Assembly (NCBI RefSeq): GCF_002127325.2
Contig: NC_035439.2
Location: forward strand, 141,266,827-141,330,826
Direction of reading: 5' to 3'
From: Helianthus annuus
Taxonomy: Eukaryota > Streptophyta > Magnoliopsida > Asterales > Asteraceae
Length of the DNA: 64,000 nt
Positions 23,101 through 33,713 of the stretch are shown here, one piece after another (position 1 is the first letter of the stretch; the number at the start of each line of letters is the position of its first letter). Under the pieces are notes generated by a model. The model was not told where the DNA came from. It saw only the letters and a program-made list of their open reading frames with translations, and searched no databases. The translations under genes and the position numbers were made by a program.

Positions 23101-23237
23101 CTTTTCGTGAGGTATCATCTTCAAGAATATCAAAGAAAACTAAAACTAGAGGTTGTTTGAAATGTGGAGGTCATGGACATAATAGTCGGACTTGTAAGAT
23201 GAAGACTACTGTTGCTGATTCCCAGAAGAGCAGTTAG
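20119..23237 (+). CDS. MURA/FAR1-related transposase of the MULE (five exons, one-base slip)
   Basis: Exons by GT-AG and frame: 20,119-20,140, 20,447-21,242, 21,338-21,596, 21,891-22,449 and 22,608-23,237, about 754 residues. Order: FAR1-type WRKY-GCM1 zinc finger (SAFNFYKKYAKLSGF, later EEHNHSF); DDE core with DVMSFDATFRTNRYD (D), VVVTDQDAA (D) and TTSRSESENHFF (E); a SWIM finger IKCSCNRYEQYGLLCRHAF; and a C-terminal CCHC knuckle CLKCGGHGHNSRTC. It would bind the inverted repeats and catalyse transposition in the nucleus. The T-run at 22,139-22,146 has one base too many, shifting the frame before EFLSHFDTAMESQ. Start chosen at the first of two tandem ATGs, with seven codons before intron 1. 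A domesticated FRS gene is unlikely, given the flanking inverted repeats and target duplication. Confidence 0.88.
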
Positions 23238-23736
23238 TTGTGTGTGTTGGAAACCAGCACAATATTAATTGTATGAAACCAGCACAATTTTAAACTTCTT
23301 CTATGATATTTGGATTTGTTATTTTTTTCATTTCAGTTTGGATTTCTTGTATTCTTATTATGTTTACAACATTCAACCAGCACATTATTAGTTTTTGTTG
23401 ATTTTGTAAATACATTTGTCAAGAATTATAAAACCAGCACAATTTCATAGAAGAAGTATAAAATTGTGCTGGTTTTATAATTAAACTCTGTTCTTTAAAA
23501 CCAGCACAATTATAAAACCAGCACAATTTTAAACTTCTTCTATGAAACCATCACATATTGTCATAGTGAAACCAGCACAAATATTAATTGTAAAACCAGC
23601 ATAAAATTAACTTTCCTAATATAACTGTTAAAGCAGTACAATGTAATTGTTAAACCAGCACCATATTAATTGTTAAACCAGCACAAAATACTACAGACAA
23701 CTACCAAACTAATGTTATATTGTTCAACCAACACAA
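23238..23736. repeat. CCAGCACA-rich spacer between the convergent MULE genes
   Basis: About 500 bases between the two stop codons with many copies of AACCAGCACAA, spaced irregularly every 15-60 bases, plus one inverted copy (TTGTGCTGGTTTT, 23,463) that could form a hairpin with its neighbours. It likely contains both 3' ends. No other gene. Confidence 0.8.
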
Positions 23737-26700
23737 TCAATATTTCTGGTTCAGTCTGTCATTGATTTTCGTTTCCGCATTTTTCTTGCATTCCTCTTTC
23801 TTTTCAGGCTCCATCTTCTCATACTTCTCTAACAGTTCCATCATTTCACCTTTCGCTAAGTTGATGTCGGATAAAAGTATTTTGCTTAAATACTTGTATC
23901 TCAGTTCAACCAACTCTTTGTCTTGTTCCGGTGACTCTTTCGACAGCCCACTATCCCATTCCTTCTTGCTCACATGATTCCCTGTGTATGTCTCCATGTG
24001 TCTCATTGCAAAGACACCACAATCTACAAAGTTCTTTTCCGTTTGCCACGACATGTTCATTATTTCTGGTTCCAAGGGCGACATCTTTTTGTGCATTGTT
24101 GGGTATTCAACTTCAAGGTAATCACATACAATTTCTTTCTGTAATTTGAAAATTTTTCAAAATCAAAATCCCTAAGCATCACAAATATAATTAAAATAAA
24201 CAGCACAGAATTAATGGGCATCAATATATTACCACTCTTTTAGCACGTGCCATTTTTTGTGCTTTTGCTTTCCCTTTCATGTTGTCTATAATCTTGATGG
24301 CTTCTCCCTTGAAATCAAAACATACAATGTAGTAGTGCTTGTGTTGTAGTATTGGAATGAACAACATGTCCACTTTCCTAATAGTTCCAAACTCGGTAGT
24401 CATCAATGTCGCGGCAATGTTTTCGCTGAAATTTTGTGCGCAGGTCTCTTTCTTCAGTTTTGGTTTGAAGTTGTTTTCTCCCTGCACAGAAACCAGCACA
24501 ATGTGTTATAAACCAGCACCAGCACAATGTGTTATGAACCAGCACAATAATAGCATTTCATATATTAATAAAACATTAATTTTTCAAAACCAGCACAATG
24601 TGTAATAATCCAGCACATTTTGTTAAATGCGCTTTTTCTAATCTGTTATTAAAACCAGCACATATTAGAAAACATACCAGCATGTTGCATGGGCAGAAAA
24701 CTCTTGCCGGCGAACCTTTGCTTCTGTAGACCTCTTCACTGTTTAGTACCAATGACCAAGCTGTTAGGACTTGGACATGTATGTATAAGTTCGGGTGAAG
24801 CGACTCCAGACATACCCTTGAAAGGTTTGTGTTAAATGCTGTCTCAAATATAAACACCCTGCATTGTTGTAATACACATTAGTTTAAATACTTATTTTTA
24901 TCCAATTAAGATTTTGTTGGTTTTTATACTTACCAGGGGTCGTCAACTGTCGAGAACATCCATTCGGCTATCCTTACTTCAATTTTTTCAGTTTTTGTTT
25001 TTATTTGTACAACTCGCTGCATATATGGTGAACATAAAGGTTCGGCAGGGTGAGTTGTACGTTTGCTTTTCTTCTGGACTCCGGCATTTAGGTCTTCACC
25101 TATGAATTCTTGTTTTTCACTGTCTTTTTTGGGTTCCTTTTCTGGTGTTTTAAAAACCTCTCCTTGCCGTGCTGGTTGACCAGCAGCCTCATTTCCTTCT
25201 TTCTTTGCTGGTTGACCAGCAGTGTCACTTTCTCCCTTTGGTGGTTCATTAGCATCTTCACCTCCTTTCTTTGTTGTTTCCCCATCAGGTTTACCATCTT
25301 TAGCCTTTTCTCCACCTGCATCCTTTTCTTCTTCACCACCAACTCCATGATCAGCACCATCTTTTTTGCTGCTTGCTACTTGTTCTGCCTTTTCTATTTC
25401 TTTTATAACCTCTGGCCACATTGAACTGGTGATTCTGAAAGGAGTTGAATCAAATTGTGAGACCACCATTTTTTTTTGTGATTGGGTAAGTTTAACTTCA
25501 TTTCCTTCTTCCTTTTCATTCCCTCCTTCTGTCTTCTCTCCACTTCCTCCTTTTTTCTTTTCTTCATTCCCTGCTTCTGATTCTTGCTTCTCGAAATTGT
25601 ACTTTTCACCATATACTACCAATCTTTTTCTCCACTCATCCACAGCATCCACAACCTCATCACCTCTGTACTTTGTTAAACATTTTGTAATCATTTCGTG
25701 TGTTTCTTTGACATGCATGTCCAGCTCTTTTGTTTTGGTTTTTATCAGACAAATCCATTCCTGAAAAGATAACCAGCACAAATTGTAAAAGTAGCACATT
25801 TCAAACTAGCACAGTTTTACAATCCATTTAAACCAGCACACTTTAGCATATAAACTAGCACAATTTAACATTCCATTAAACTAGCACAATTTAACATTCC
25901 ATTCCTGAAAAGATAACCAGCACATTCTTTTTATAAAGTAGCACATTTCAAACTAGCACAGTTTTACAATCCATTTAAACCAGCACACTTTAGCATATAA
26001 ACTAGCACAATTTAACATTCCATTAAACTAGCACAATTTAACATTCCATTCCTGAAAAGATAACCAGCACATTCTTTTTATAAAGTAGCACATTTCAAAC
26101 TAGCACAGTTTTACAATCCATTTAAACCAGCACACTTTAGCATATAAATCAGCATAATTTTTCAACAAATGTCATAAAAGTAGCACATTTTTTCAGTAAT
26201 ACTACAGATAAACACAATAAAATAGAATTTACCACTCCACTTGTTGGATTTGTAGGTGGAATTTGTGAGAGTTTTTCCTGGGATTGTGGAATGTCCAAAC
26301 TTTGTGTAATGTTTAGAGATTCTGGGAAGTCACTAAAGTAACGATTTCTAGCTTCATCAGTTTCCTTCGAGATTTCTTGATATGTGGATAGAGGTTGTTC
26401 AGCTGGTGCTTTTTTCTTCATCTTCAGTTTTACCTTCAAATTCTTTCGTTTTTCATTTTCTTCTGTTTCACCAGTTGTTGCTGCTTTCAAACTTGTTTTC
26501 TTCTTACTCTTCACCACCATTTGAGTAGGTGTTTGTGTTGTCAAGGCGAGTTTCTGTGCTGGTTTCAAACTTGTTTTCTTCTTACTCTTCACCACATTTT
26601 CACTTCTCTTTCTTTTATTGCTTTCCACCACCGGACCAAGCTTTTTAATTGTATCATTTTTATGATACATTACAGCTGGTATCATCTTCTGTTTTGGATT

Positions 26701-27551
26701 TGTTCTTTGGTATGTATCATGAGCATAAACCAACTGATTGATTTACAAGTTAGTTTTTGTTATTATGTTTGATAAAAAACAATAAATATAGATCATTTTT
26801 AGATAACTACAACATACCACTAGAAATGTTATCGGCCCGATGTAATGTGCTGCTTTAGATTGGAACCAGCTTGTTGTCTTTCTGTTCAAGCAGTCGATCA
26901 CGTAGCTGCACCAGTCAACATCCTTAATATCTACATCAGGTTGCAATGTTGTAAGGAATTTCATGTTGACGTTGCCACCGTGTGTGAGCTCTGCCATTAT
27001 TGAGTTGAACATTACAAGAAAGTTCAGTTGAAATAGCCTTCCACTCTCCTTCTGTTCTTCCACAACATGAATAATATGATGCATTTTTGGCAGTTCATCA
27101 TCAATTTCAAATTGATTTCTAAACTCTGCAACAACTGGATCACTCATTTTTGGTTTACTCAACTCCGTAACCTTCACTTTACCCATTGGTATGCCAAGAA
27201 CTTCTTGTACAAGGTTAGGTGTTATCACTACATTATGTGTACCTAGATTCAGTGTGTTGATTGTAGGTTCATAATTGTTAGTGAGCCAGTATCCCAGATC
27301 AGTTGGTATATTTGTTATATCAAAGTTCTTCATGCTTTCAAATCCCATGTTATCTACTTCTGCTTTCTGTTCGTCAGATAACACTTGCATGAATTCAGCA
27401 AGGTTTTTTGGGCTGTTCCTGATTCTAATTCTTTTTTTCTTATCAAATTCCTTGAAAAGTGTTGATCGTATAGGTTCAGGGTTTGTGGCAACAGCTTTTA
27501 GTGCTGTTTTTTGTTTCTTTTCCGGGTGTTCGAAGTCACTGTCTGATGAGC
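23737..27551 (-). CDS. Ulp1/C48 SUMO-protease-like gene of the MULE, exons 4-9
   Basis: Spliced minus-strand exons: 27,551-26,818, 26,733-26,233, 25,760-24,934, 24,858-24,678, 24,481-24,233 and 24,138-23,737, all with GT-AG borders and consistent phase. The N-terminal part (NIPTDLGYWLTNNYEP, VLGIPMGKVKV) resembles the plant-mobile/DUF1985-like region that precedes Ulp1 domains in transposons. The middle is lysine- and glutamate-rich and low complexity. The C-terminal protease has HYYIVCFDF (catalytic His), IIDNM (Asp), SWQTEKNF (Gln) and VDCGVFAMRHMETY (Cys). All catalytic positions are present, so de-SUMOylating activity is plausible. Its role in transposition is unknown for the class. The true start is probably upstream (see 27,801-28,863). 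Confidence 0.85.
25760..26165 (-). repeat. Triplicated intron block in the Ulp1 gene
   Basis: A unit of about 148 bases, beginning CATTCCTGAAAAGATAACC on the plus strand, occurs near 25,757, 25,900 and 26,048. It includes the minus-strand 3' splice site TTATCTTTTCAG/GAATGG, so the acceptor exists three times. The units are full of CCAGCACA and CTAGCACA words. Confidence 0.8.
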
Positions 27552-27800
27552 CTGCAAGTAATTTCAGAAGAAACATAGTAACCAGCACAAGTTATAAAGT
27601 GTACTATATATTAAAAAAACAATAACCAGTACCATTTTGATCATTTAATACATAATAAACCATGATTTTTATAATTCAAAACATCATTGTTACATAAGGT
27701 TCAGAAAAACATGATCATAATACATAACAGCATTGATAACATTAGAAAACTAAAACAAACAACATAAACATGATGATCATAGCAGGAGCTGGCTAGATTG

Positions 27801-28863
27801 CTACTTCCTTCCAAAATTCTTGACTGAGATTATAGGTTTTTCCTCATCTTCTTCATGTTTAGGTTGTAGGATTGGGATCTTTTGTTTTTCATCATCTTCT
27901 TCTTTTTTGGGTTGTACAACTGAGATTTCAGGTTTCTCATCAATCTCTTCTTTTATGGGATCTGAAGGTTCACCACCAGAAGTAGGATGATTGGTATAGC
28001 TTGGCCACCAGATTGCTACTTCATTCCAAAATTTCGGACTCATATAATATTCCTTTTTTGTTGGTCTTACAACTTTTAGTGGAATGGGATGCAAAGTTTC
28101 ATTATCAAAAGTAGGGATTGGTTCTCCTGGTTGTACAATTTGTAGTGGTTTGGGATTGTACAGCTCTGTTTTCACACACAAAAAACAACTGAAACTTATA
28201 TTACTTATCTCCTGAATTTAAAAGTAGCACAGTCGGTAAACCAGCACAGATTTGGAACACTAAAGTAGCACTTGTGCTAGTTTCTTATAAAACACTAAAG
28301 TAGCACAGACGGTAAACCAACTAGAATTTGTGCTAGTTTACTAGAAAACACTAAACCCTTTGTGCTGGTTTCTTCTAAATCAATAAACTAGCACAGACGG
28401 TAAACCAACTAGAACTTTGTGCTAGTTTCTTAAAAAACACTAAACTAGCACGGAAGTTAAACCAGCACCGATTTCAAAACCAGAAAACCAACCACAACTT
28501 TGTGCTAGATATTTCTAAATCACTAAACTAGCACATAGGTTAAACCAGCACAGAAAATAAACCAGCACAAAAAATAAACCAGCATTATTTCATAAAAAAC
28601 ACAACGATCGATCTGTTTAATAAAATGCAGAACATGAATCAGTTTAGACATATTAAAACCCTAGAAATCTGTTCGTTTACAGATCCTTAACAAACCTTCG
28701 AAATCGTCATCATGTTTTGTTTCTTTATGCTTCTGGCTTCTTGTAGATCTCTTAGAACCTGTGTAATCGATTTGATTTCGAAGAAACTTAGAAAAACCGT
28801 ACAAAATTGAAACGAATACACCAAAATGCAAAAAAAAAAATGGAACGTACTCTCTGAATCCAT
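27801..28863 (-). CDS. 5' exons of the Ulp1 gene or a small separate gene
   Basis: Exon 1 (28,863-28,851) is ATGGATTCAGAGA followed by GTACGT. Exon 2 (28,758-28,696) encodes a basic/acidic stretch (KRSTRSQKHKETKHDDDFE). Exon 3 (from 28,165) continues in frame with ELYNPKPLQIVQPGEP and SPKFWNEVAIWWPSY, then an acidic K/E-rich repeat, and stops at 27,801. I could not find a donor that connects exon 3 to exon 4 at 27,551 in phase. Either exon 3 is skipped or spliced earlier, or this is a separate short gene. The tail of exon 3 looks like a damaged second copy of the FWNEVAIWW module. Confidence 0.6.
28190..28590. repeat. Mixed-orientation CCAGCACA/TGTGCTGG array
   Basis: An intron-sized stretch with at least ten copies of ACCAGCACA or ACTAGCACA, mixed with several complements (TTGTGCTAGTTT, TTGTGCTGGTTT). 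Unlike most of the element, both orientations alternate here, allowing short hairpins. Confidence 0.8.
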
Positions 28864-29175
28864 CGTTGATGCTGTTTTTGTTGTTGTTTGTTCGATTTTC
28901 GTCTCTCTGATTGTCGATTTTAGGTGAAGTTTGTTAGCGATTGGGAAGTTTTGAGAGAGAGTGAAGAAGAAGTTTTTTTGAATCGTTGATAACTGCCAGT
29001 ACTATTTGTTTGTTTATGGCGAAAATACCCCCGCGCGTTGTATTTTGTTTATTTATCTAGTTTAATATTAGGGATCTAATCTGGTCCATTGGTTGTTTAA
29101 ACAAATGGTGTAGATTGCTTCTTAGGCAACTTAGGCAAAATAGGCTTCTTAGGGGAACCGCCCCCTAAGTACATA

Positions 29176-29708
29176 ACTATTCCAAGTAGGTTCAAACGAA
29201 AAGGTTAAACACCAGATAAGAAAATATAACTAAACACATTGACGTGGCCTTTGCTAAATAACAAGTTATCTAATAGTAATATAAAAAGGTTGGTAATAAA
29301 CAAATTAACAACATAGTAATAAAAAAGGTTGGTAATAAACAAATTAGCAACGGCATAATAGGCTAACAAAATGGTCATGTTGTATTATATATTTTCATTT
29401 ACTCAACTTTTGAGAAAAAATGTTAGATGAATTAATAGCATGTTGACGAAAACTATGATATTAACAAATAACTTAAATTTTTTAACAATACATCTATATA
29501 AATTCTATTATGAAGTTCGAAAATAATAATTTAATACCAACGTGACTTAATTGTTCAGTAAAGTTCATAATATTATGTTTTATAAAATTTTGTCTTTATT
29601 GTTTTAACGTATTTATCTTTATCAGCATCATGATGGAGTCTACCGCCACAACACGCAATCATTAGCACTAAAAGTTTGCTAAAATTTGTACTTAAAATTG
29701 AAAAGGTT
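29176..29708. other. Spacer right of the MULE
   Basis: AT-rich sequence. A roughly 43-base stretch around AAAGGTTGGTAATAAACAAA is duplicated in tandem (29,285-29,350). No gene seen. Confidence 0.5.
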
Positions 29709-29860
29709 AGATATGATGAATTGTAGCTCACTTGGTAGTGGCTCTTGTTTCTTAGTGGGAGGTCTTGGGTTCAATCCCAAGCAAGGTGTAGTTCGGAATT
29801 TGGTGTAATTTAGAAGATGTAAGATTTGCCATTCAAAAAAAAAAAAAGATATGATTAATT
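29709..29860 (+). mobile_element. tRNA-derived SINE, second family
   Basis: Head with A-box-like TAGCTCACTTGGTAGTGG and B box GGGTTCAATCCC, ending in a poly(A) run (29,835-29,846). Target duplication of 14 bases with one mismatch, AGATATGATGAATT (29,709-29,722) and AGATATGATTAATT (29,847-29,860). Body 29,723-29,846. Confidence 0.9.
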
Positions 29861-29967
29861 TATTTATGATGACAACTTTATTTTTTGGGATTTATATTTC
29901 GATTGCTATAACGAGTGAGTGTTAGTATTAGACGGATATCGTAATTAACCGAAAATTACGAAAATTA

Positions 29968-30396
29968 CTACTCTTCGTCGGATTCCACCAATAGGTGGGG
30001 TAAATCTATTCTTCCGAGATGCTCAACGAGATCATGTCTTAGTCTCCAATGCGTATCTTCATCCATAAACTCGTTTAACACACTGTCATCGAGAGCGGGC
30101 TCAACTGGAGGATCCCGAATGTGTACCGGTGCTATCGCGTTTCCATCGTCTTTTAAAATCATGTTTGTTTAAAACTGGTTGGGTTTATATAGTTTAATTG
30201 TATAAAAATCATCTTTTAATATTAACGACTATATAGCTGTTACATTCAAACCTTCCACCCACCAACGGTCATATTACAACGCGGTGAAGAGTCCCCGCTT
30301 TTTGATGATGTCGTGCGGTGAAGAGGAACGACGGTGATGTTCTCCGCGTGGTGAAGGGGTTTACCGCCCTTCACCCCGCACCCGTCCCGTTCACCC
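29968..30396 (-). mobile_element. Harbinger remnant: transposase C-terminus and one end
   Basis: The minus strand at 30,162-29,968 encodes MILKDDGNAIAPVHIRDPP, then EFMDEDTHWRLRHDLVEHL and a stop, typical of the last 60 or so residues of Harbinger transposases. To the right, a GC-rich stretch ends CCCGTCCCGTTCACCC at 30,396 before TTA, plausibly the terminal repeat and target site. Compared with 60,795, where CCATTACCCAAC is uninterrupted, this end is inserted sequence. The left end and most of the gene are missing. Confidence 0.7.
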
Positions 30397-31074
30397 TTAC
30401 CCAACATTAACCATTGTTTAATCTTCACGACGTGATGCCTATCAAGATACTTGTGGCTATCACAGTTTCGATTGCCTAATGGCGAGATTTAGGAGCAACG
30501 TTGCTCCATATAGTTTTTTATTAACACCAATGCTTCGAATAAGTTTCTAAGGTTGTCGTCTCTTCAAAACGTTGTTTGCGCTTGGATATATTGTCGATGA
30601 TTTGATAAGTTGGTAACCACACCAAACTTTGTAATAAAGCTAAAATCTTGTCATAATAAAAGGTTCCTACTATTTCACACCTCAAAAAATCTTATTTTTA
30701 CACCCCTACACCTATACGACCCATATAGAGTTATACAAGTCGTATGGGAGAATGTTGCACAAAAAATGTTAGAGAATGTTTTTTGTCACCATCTATACGA
30801 GCCGTATAACATTATACGACCCGTATAGAATGTTATACGATCCAACCCATATAATGTTATACTACCAATATAATGTTATATGACCCATGTAGAATATTAT
30901 ATGACCCAATATTTTATCCATCTATATTAGTCGTATAGCATTATAAGAGTCGTATAACATTATATGACCTAATATTTTTCTGATTAAAATATTATATACG
31001 AGTTGTATAACCTTATACAACCTGTATAAAGAGTATGAAAAAAGGATTTAAGTATCTCATTTTAGAGCATTCAC
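30397..31074. repeat. PP2C-array flanking block X plus palindromic block, copy 1
   Basis: Matches 60,790-61,465 from TACCCAACATTAACC onwards, with the intact joint ACCACACCAAAC at 30,616 (no CACTA fragment). From 30,715 it carries the ATACGACCCGTATAG palindrome family (TATACGA/TCGTATA words every 15-40 bases). This palindromic block recurs at 34,980-35,560, 39,310-39,935, 43,213-43,845 and 61,105-61,440. Confidence 0.8.
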
Positions 31075-31903
31075 ATCTATTCCACCAAATTGTGTGTAAT
31101 ATAAAGAGTATAAAAAGTAGATGTGAGTGAAGGAGAGAGAAAATGTTACTGTTCATCTGTATATTTGAGGGGTGTTGGTGCAGTTGCATTTTCAGCAGAT
31201 ACTTGACTGAAGATCGATTGCATCTGCATTTTCAGCATTCGATAACAACGGACAAGGGGGAATTTGTTGGTGTTGTTTTTGTTTTTGTGTCTGATGCTGT
31301 TCGAATAGATTAGATTACATTTTATGCTGATTATGTAATAGTTAGTGAAACGGTCAAACGAATGTGTTTAGACCCTTTCGTTTGTCAAACGAAAGGGTTA
31401 TTCGTTTCACCGTGTGCGTTTGCAAGTGACCTTCCAGATGAAAGTGGATTTCCATGGGAAGGTGGTGTGACTATAAATACCACCCTTAGGTCATTTGCAA
31501 GCTTGTAAGGTTTTAGATTTGGGGGAGAGATCACCACTTGATCTCTCCCAGTTTCCATGATGTATCCTCTTTCGGTATTGTTAGGATGGTTTATTATGTG
31601 TCGGTTTGTAATGTTATGTTCAGTACAAGAAAGTTGTTTATCAATATCTCTAATATTCCGTCTTTGAACAAATCTCACACTAATCATTGTTATTGTTTTC
31701 GATCCGAAACATGAACTTTCAAGGGGACACTAGTTACTCCCTGTAATTTTTTAATATATTTTGATAGTGGTTGTGAATGGAGGAGAGAGAGAAGGAAATG
31801 ATAAATCTATAAAAAATATTATTTAATTTAAAAGAAGATACAAAATACATTGTATTTTAATGTAATTAAGGGTGAAAAAATGGTAGAATGGATGTGAATG
31901 CTC
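31075..31903. mobile_element. GAGCATTCACAT MITE (TTA target) carrying an LTR relic
   Basis: Terminal repeats GAGCATTCACATCTATTCC and GGATGTGAATGCTC between TTA direct repeats (31,072-31,074 and 31,904-31,906). It is enlarged by the retroelement at 31,173-31,721. Confidence 0.82.
31173..31721 (+). mobile_element. Minimal LTR-retroelement relic with 5-bp target duplication
   Basis: Starts TGTTGGTG and ends TTTCA between perfect AGGGG repeats (31,168-31,172 and 31,722-31,726). Sister MITEs read TTGAGGGGACACTG through this site. Near 31,254 lies a purine tract (ACAAGGGGGAATT) followed by TGTTGGTG again, like a polypurine tract next to a 3' LTR. The element therefore looks like about 90 bases of 5' sequence joined to one LTR (31,267-31,721). 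No coding region. Confidence 0.75.
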
Positions 31904-32023
31904 TTATCAAAGGCTTCCACTATTTCGTGTACAAATTTGGATGGGATCAAAATGTGAGATTTTCATGTAATCTTTCTTTAATCTCACATGTTTCAAGTCA
32001 TCAAACATATGTATTTAATTTAA

Positions 32024-33704
32024 GATTGAATTTCAAATTTTTTCCTTTATTTTTATACCACTTTTCAGGCGGTTTCCTTTATCTTTAAAATCGACGAGTT
32101 TTACACTTTATGTTTTCAAATCTTGCACGTTATGTCCTTTTGGCCTAACGCAATTATTTTTTTTCTTTTAAATCTGATCACTTAAGGGCAATTTAGTCTT
32201 TTTACCAATTACTTTAAAAACATGTTAATAAATAAAACAAAAACAAATTTAAAGTATGTTTGTGTTTAAATAAATCATAAATCCTTGACTTTTTTTCAAA
32301 CCCTATCGTGGTCCCTTCTCTAACCAGATGACCATGGTGAAGACCATTAAAATAATCTTAAACTGCAACAACAAAGCATCCACATTATCAGCAACCATTA
32401 ATTCCTCTCCTTCTCAACCATTTGTCCACCACCCCCACCTGCCACCACCACCCACCCCTTACAACTAGCCACCACCACCTCACCATCACAACCCCTCTTT
32501 CTCGCTACATATCTCTCTTAACCCCTTTCCACCACCACCAACAACCGACAACATCAACCATCAAGAACCACCACTGTCTCTACAAACCAGCACCTCCCCT
32601 GTATCTACTTATCTCTCTACCCCTCTCCACCACCACCATCAACCATAAAAAACTACCACTGTCTCCACCAACTACCACTACCCACCACTGATCCACCTGC
32701 CGCCATTGATGTAGACGCACCAACCACAATCATCCCCGGTGAACAAAAACAAAACATGAAACCCTAAAACCATTATCTCCGACCACCTTTATATTCGGTT
32801 TTGGGTTCTTTGAAACGGGAACGAGCAGTCGGTTTTTTATTTTTTTCAATTTGCGGATCGGTGTTTGTGAGCCTGTAAATTGATGATGATTTTTTTAGGG
32901 TAAATTACTTTTTGAGTCCCTGTGTTTTAGTGGTTTTAACTAGTTGAGTCCAAAAGCAAAAAGTTTAACGACCTGAGTCCCTATAAGCATTTTCATTAAC
33001 CATTTGAGTAATTTTAAGTCCAAATTTTAACCTTTTGAGTCCAATTTTTTGGACTCAAATCGTTATAAAATGAACAAAATTGGACTCAAAACGTTATAAA
33101 ATAAATGGCTAGGGACTCAGGGCGTTAAACTTTTTGATTTTGGACTCAAGGGGTTAAAACCACTAAAACACAGGGACTCAAAAAGTAATTTACTCTTTTT
33201 TTTTTTAATTTGTAGATCTATGTGAATGTAAGTGATGTTTATGTCTTGGATTATATGATGAGATGCCAAATTGAGTGTGAAATTTAGGGTTTTAACGGGG
33301 ATGTTAATACGAATTTATTTATTAATCGAAGTAATTTTTATGTTAGTCAGATTTGTGGTGGTGTTAGAAGGAAGTGATGGTGGAAGGAGGTAGTCATGTA
33401 GAGGATGAGCAGAGAGATAAATAGTGGGTTTTTGTTTAGAGAGAGAAAGACAGAGAGAGATAAATGATATATAATATTTCATTTTGTTTGACATGAGTTT
33501 TTAAAGAAAAGGGTAAAATGACGATTCTACCCTCACGTGCATTGCACATGACCGGATTTAACAGAAAACGCTAACTAGGTTAGGGCTAAAGGACATAACA
33601 TGTAGGATTTTAAAATATTAAGTACAAAACTCATCAATTTTAAAGATAAAGGACACTGCCTCAAAAATGGTATAAAGATAAAGGACAAAATTTGAAATTC
33701 GCTC
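32024..33704. mobile_element. Non-autonomous Mutator-like element
   Basis: 1,681 bases with inverted repeats of about 150 bases (GAATTTCAAATTTTTTCC... at left, the complement at right, both with TCCTTTATCTTTAAAAT further in). The 9-bp target duplication is TTAATTTAA (32,015-32,023 and 33,705-33,713). The interior has a CCACCA-rich stretch (32,425-32,700), which may be captured sequence, and a nested fold-back element. It lies in what is promoter sequence in sister PP2C units. Confidence 0.85.
32897..33196. mobile_element. Fold-back element nested in the MULE
   Basis: Arms beginning AGGGTAAATTACTTTTTGAG and ending with its complement, about 130 bases each, with repeated GGACTCAAA words. Similar in design to the element at 899-1,266. 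Confidence 0.8.
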
Positions 33705-33713
33705 TTAATTTAA

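Larger units (their letters stand above)
19742..29166. mobile_element. Autonomous-type Mutator-like element with Ulp1 gene (KI-MULE type)
   Basis: An element of 9,425 bases with the perfect 9-bp target duplication AAGTACATA at 19,733-19,741 and 29,167-29,175, the size expected for Mutator. The ends are diverged inverted repeats: left AGAGGTTCAACTAAGAA and CCTAAGAAGCAATCT, right the complements of CGGTTCCCCTAAGAA and CCTAAGAAGCAATCT. Two convergent spliced genes fill it, a MURA/FAR1-type transposase (+) and a Ulp1/C48 protease (-), with ends about 500 bases apart. MULEs carrying Ulp1-like genes are known in plants as Kaonashi elements. Introns and spacers are loaded with the motif CCAGCACA. 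Confidence 0.92.

Noticed and set aside
25110..25764. Plus-strand Phe/Ser-rich frames
   Set aside because: Antisense shadows of the lysine/glutamate-rich exon of the Ulp1 gene.
32422..32691. Thr/Pro/His-rich plus-strand frame
   Set aside because: Low-complexity CCACCA sequence inside a non-autonomous MULE; no protein family evident.
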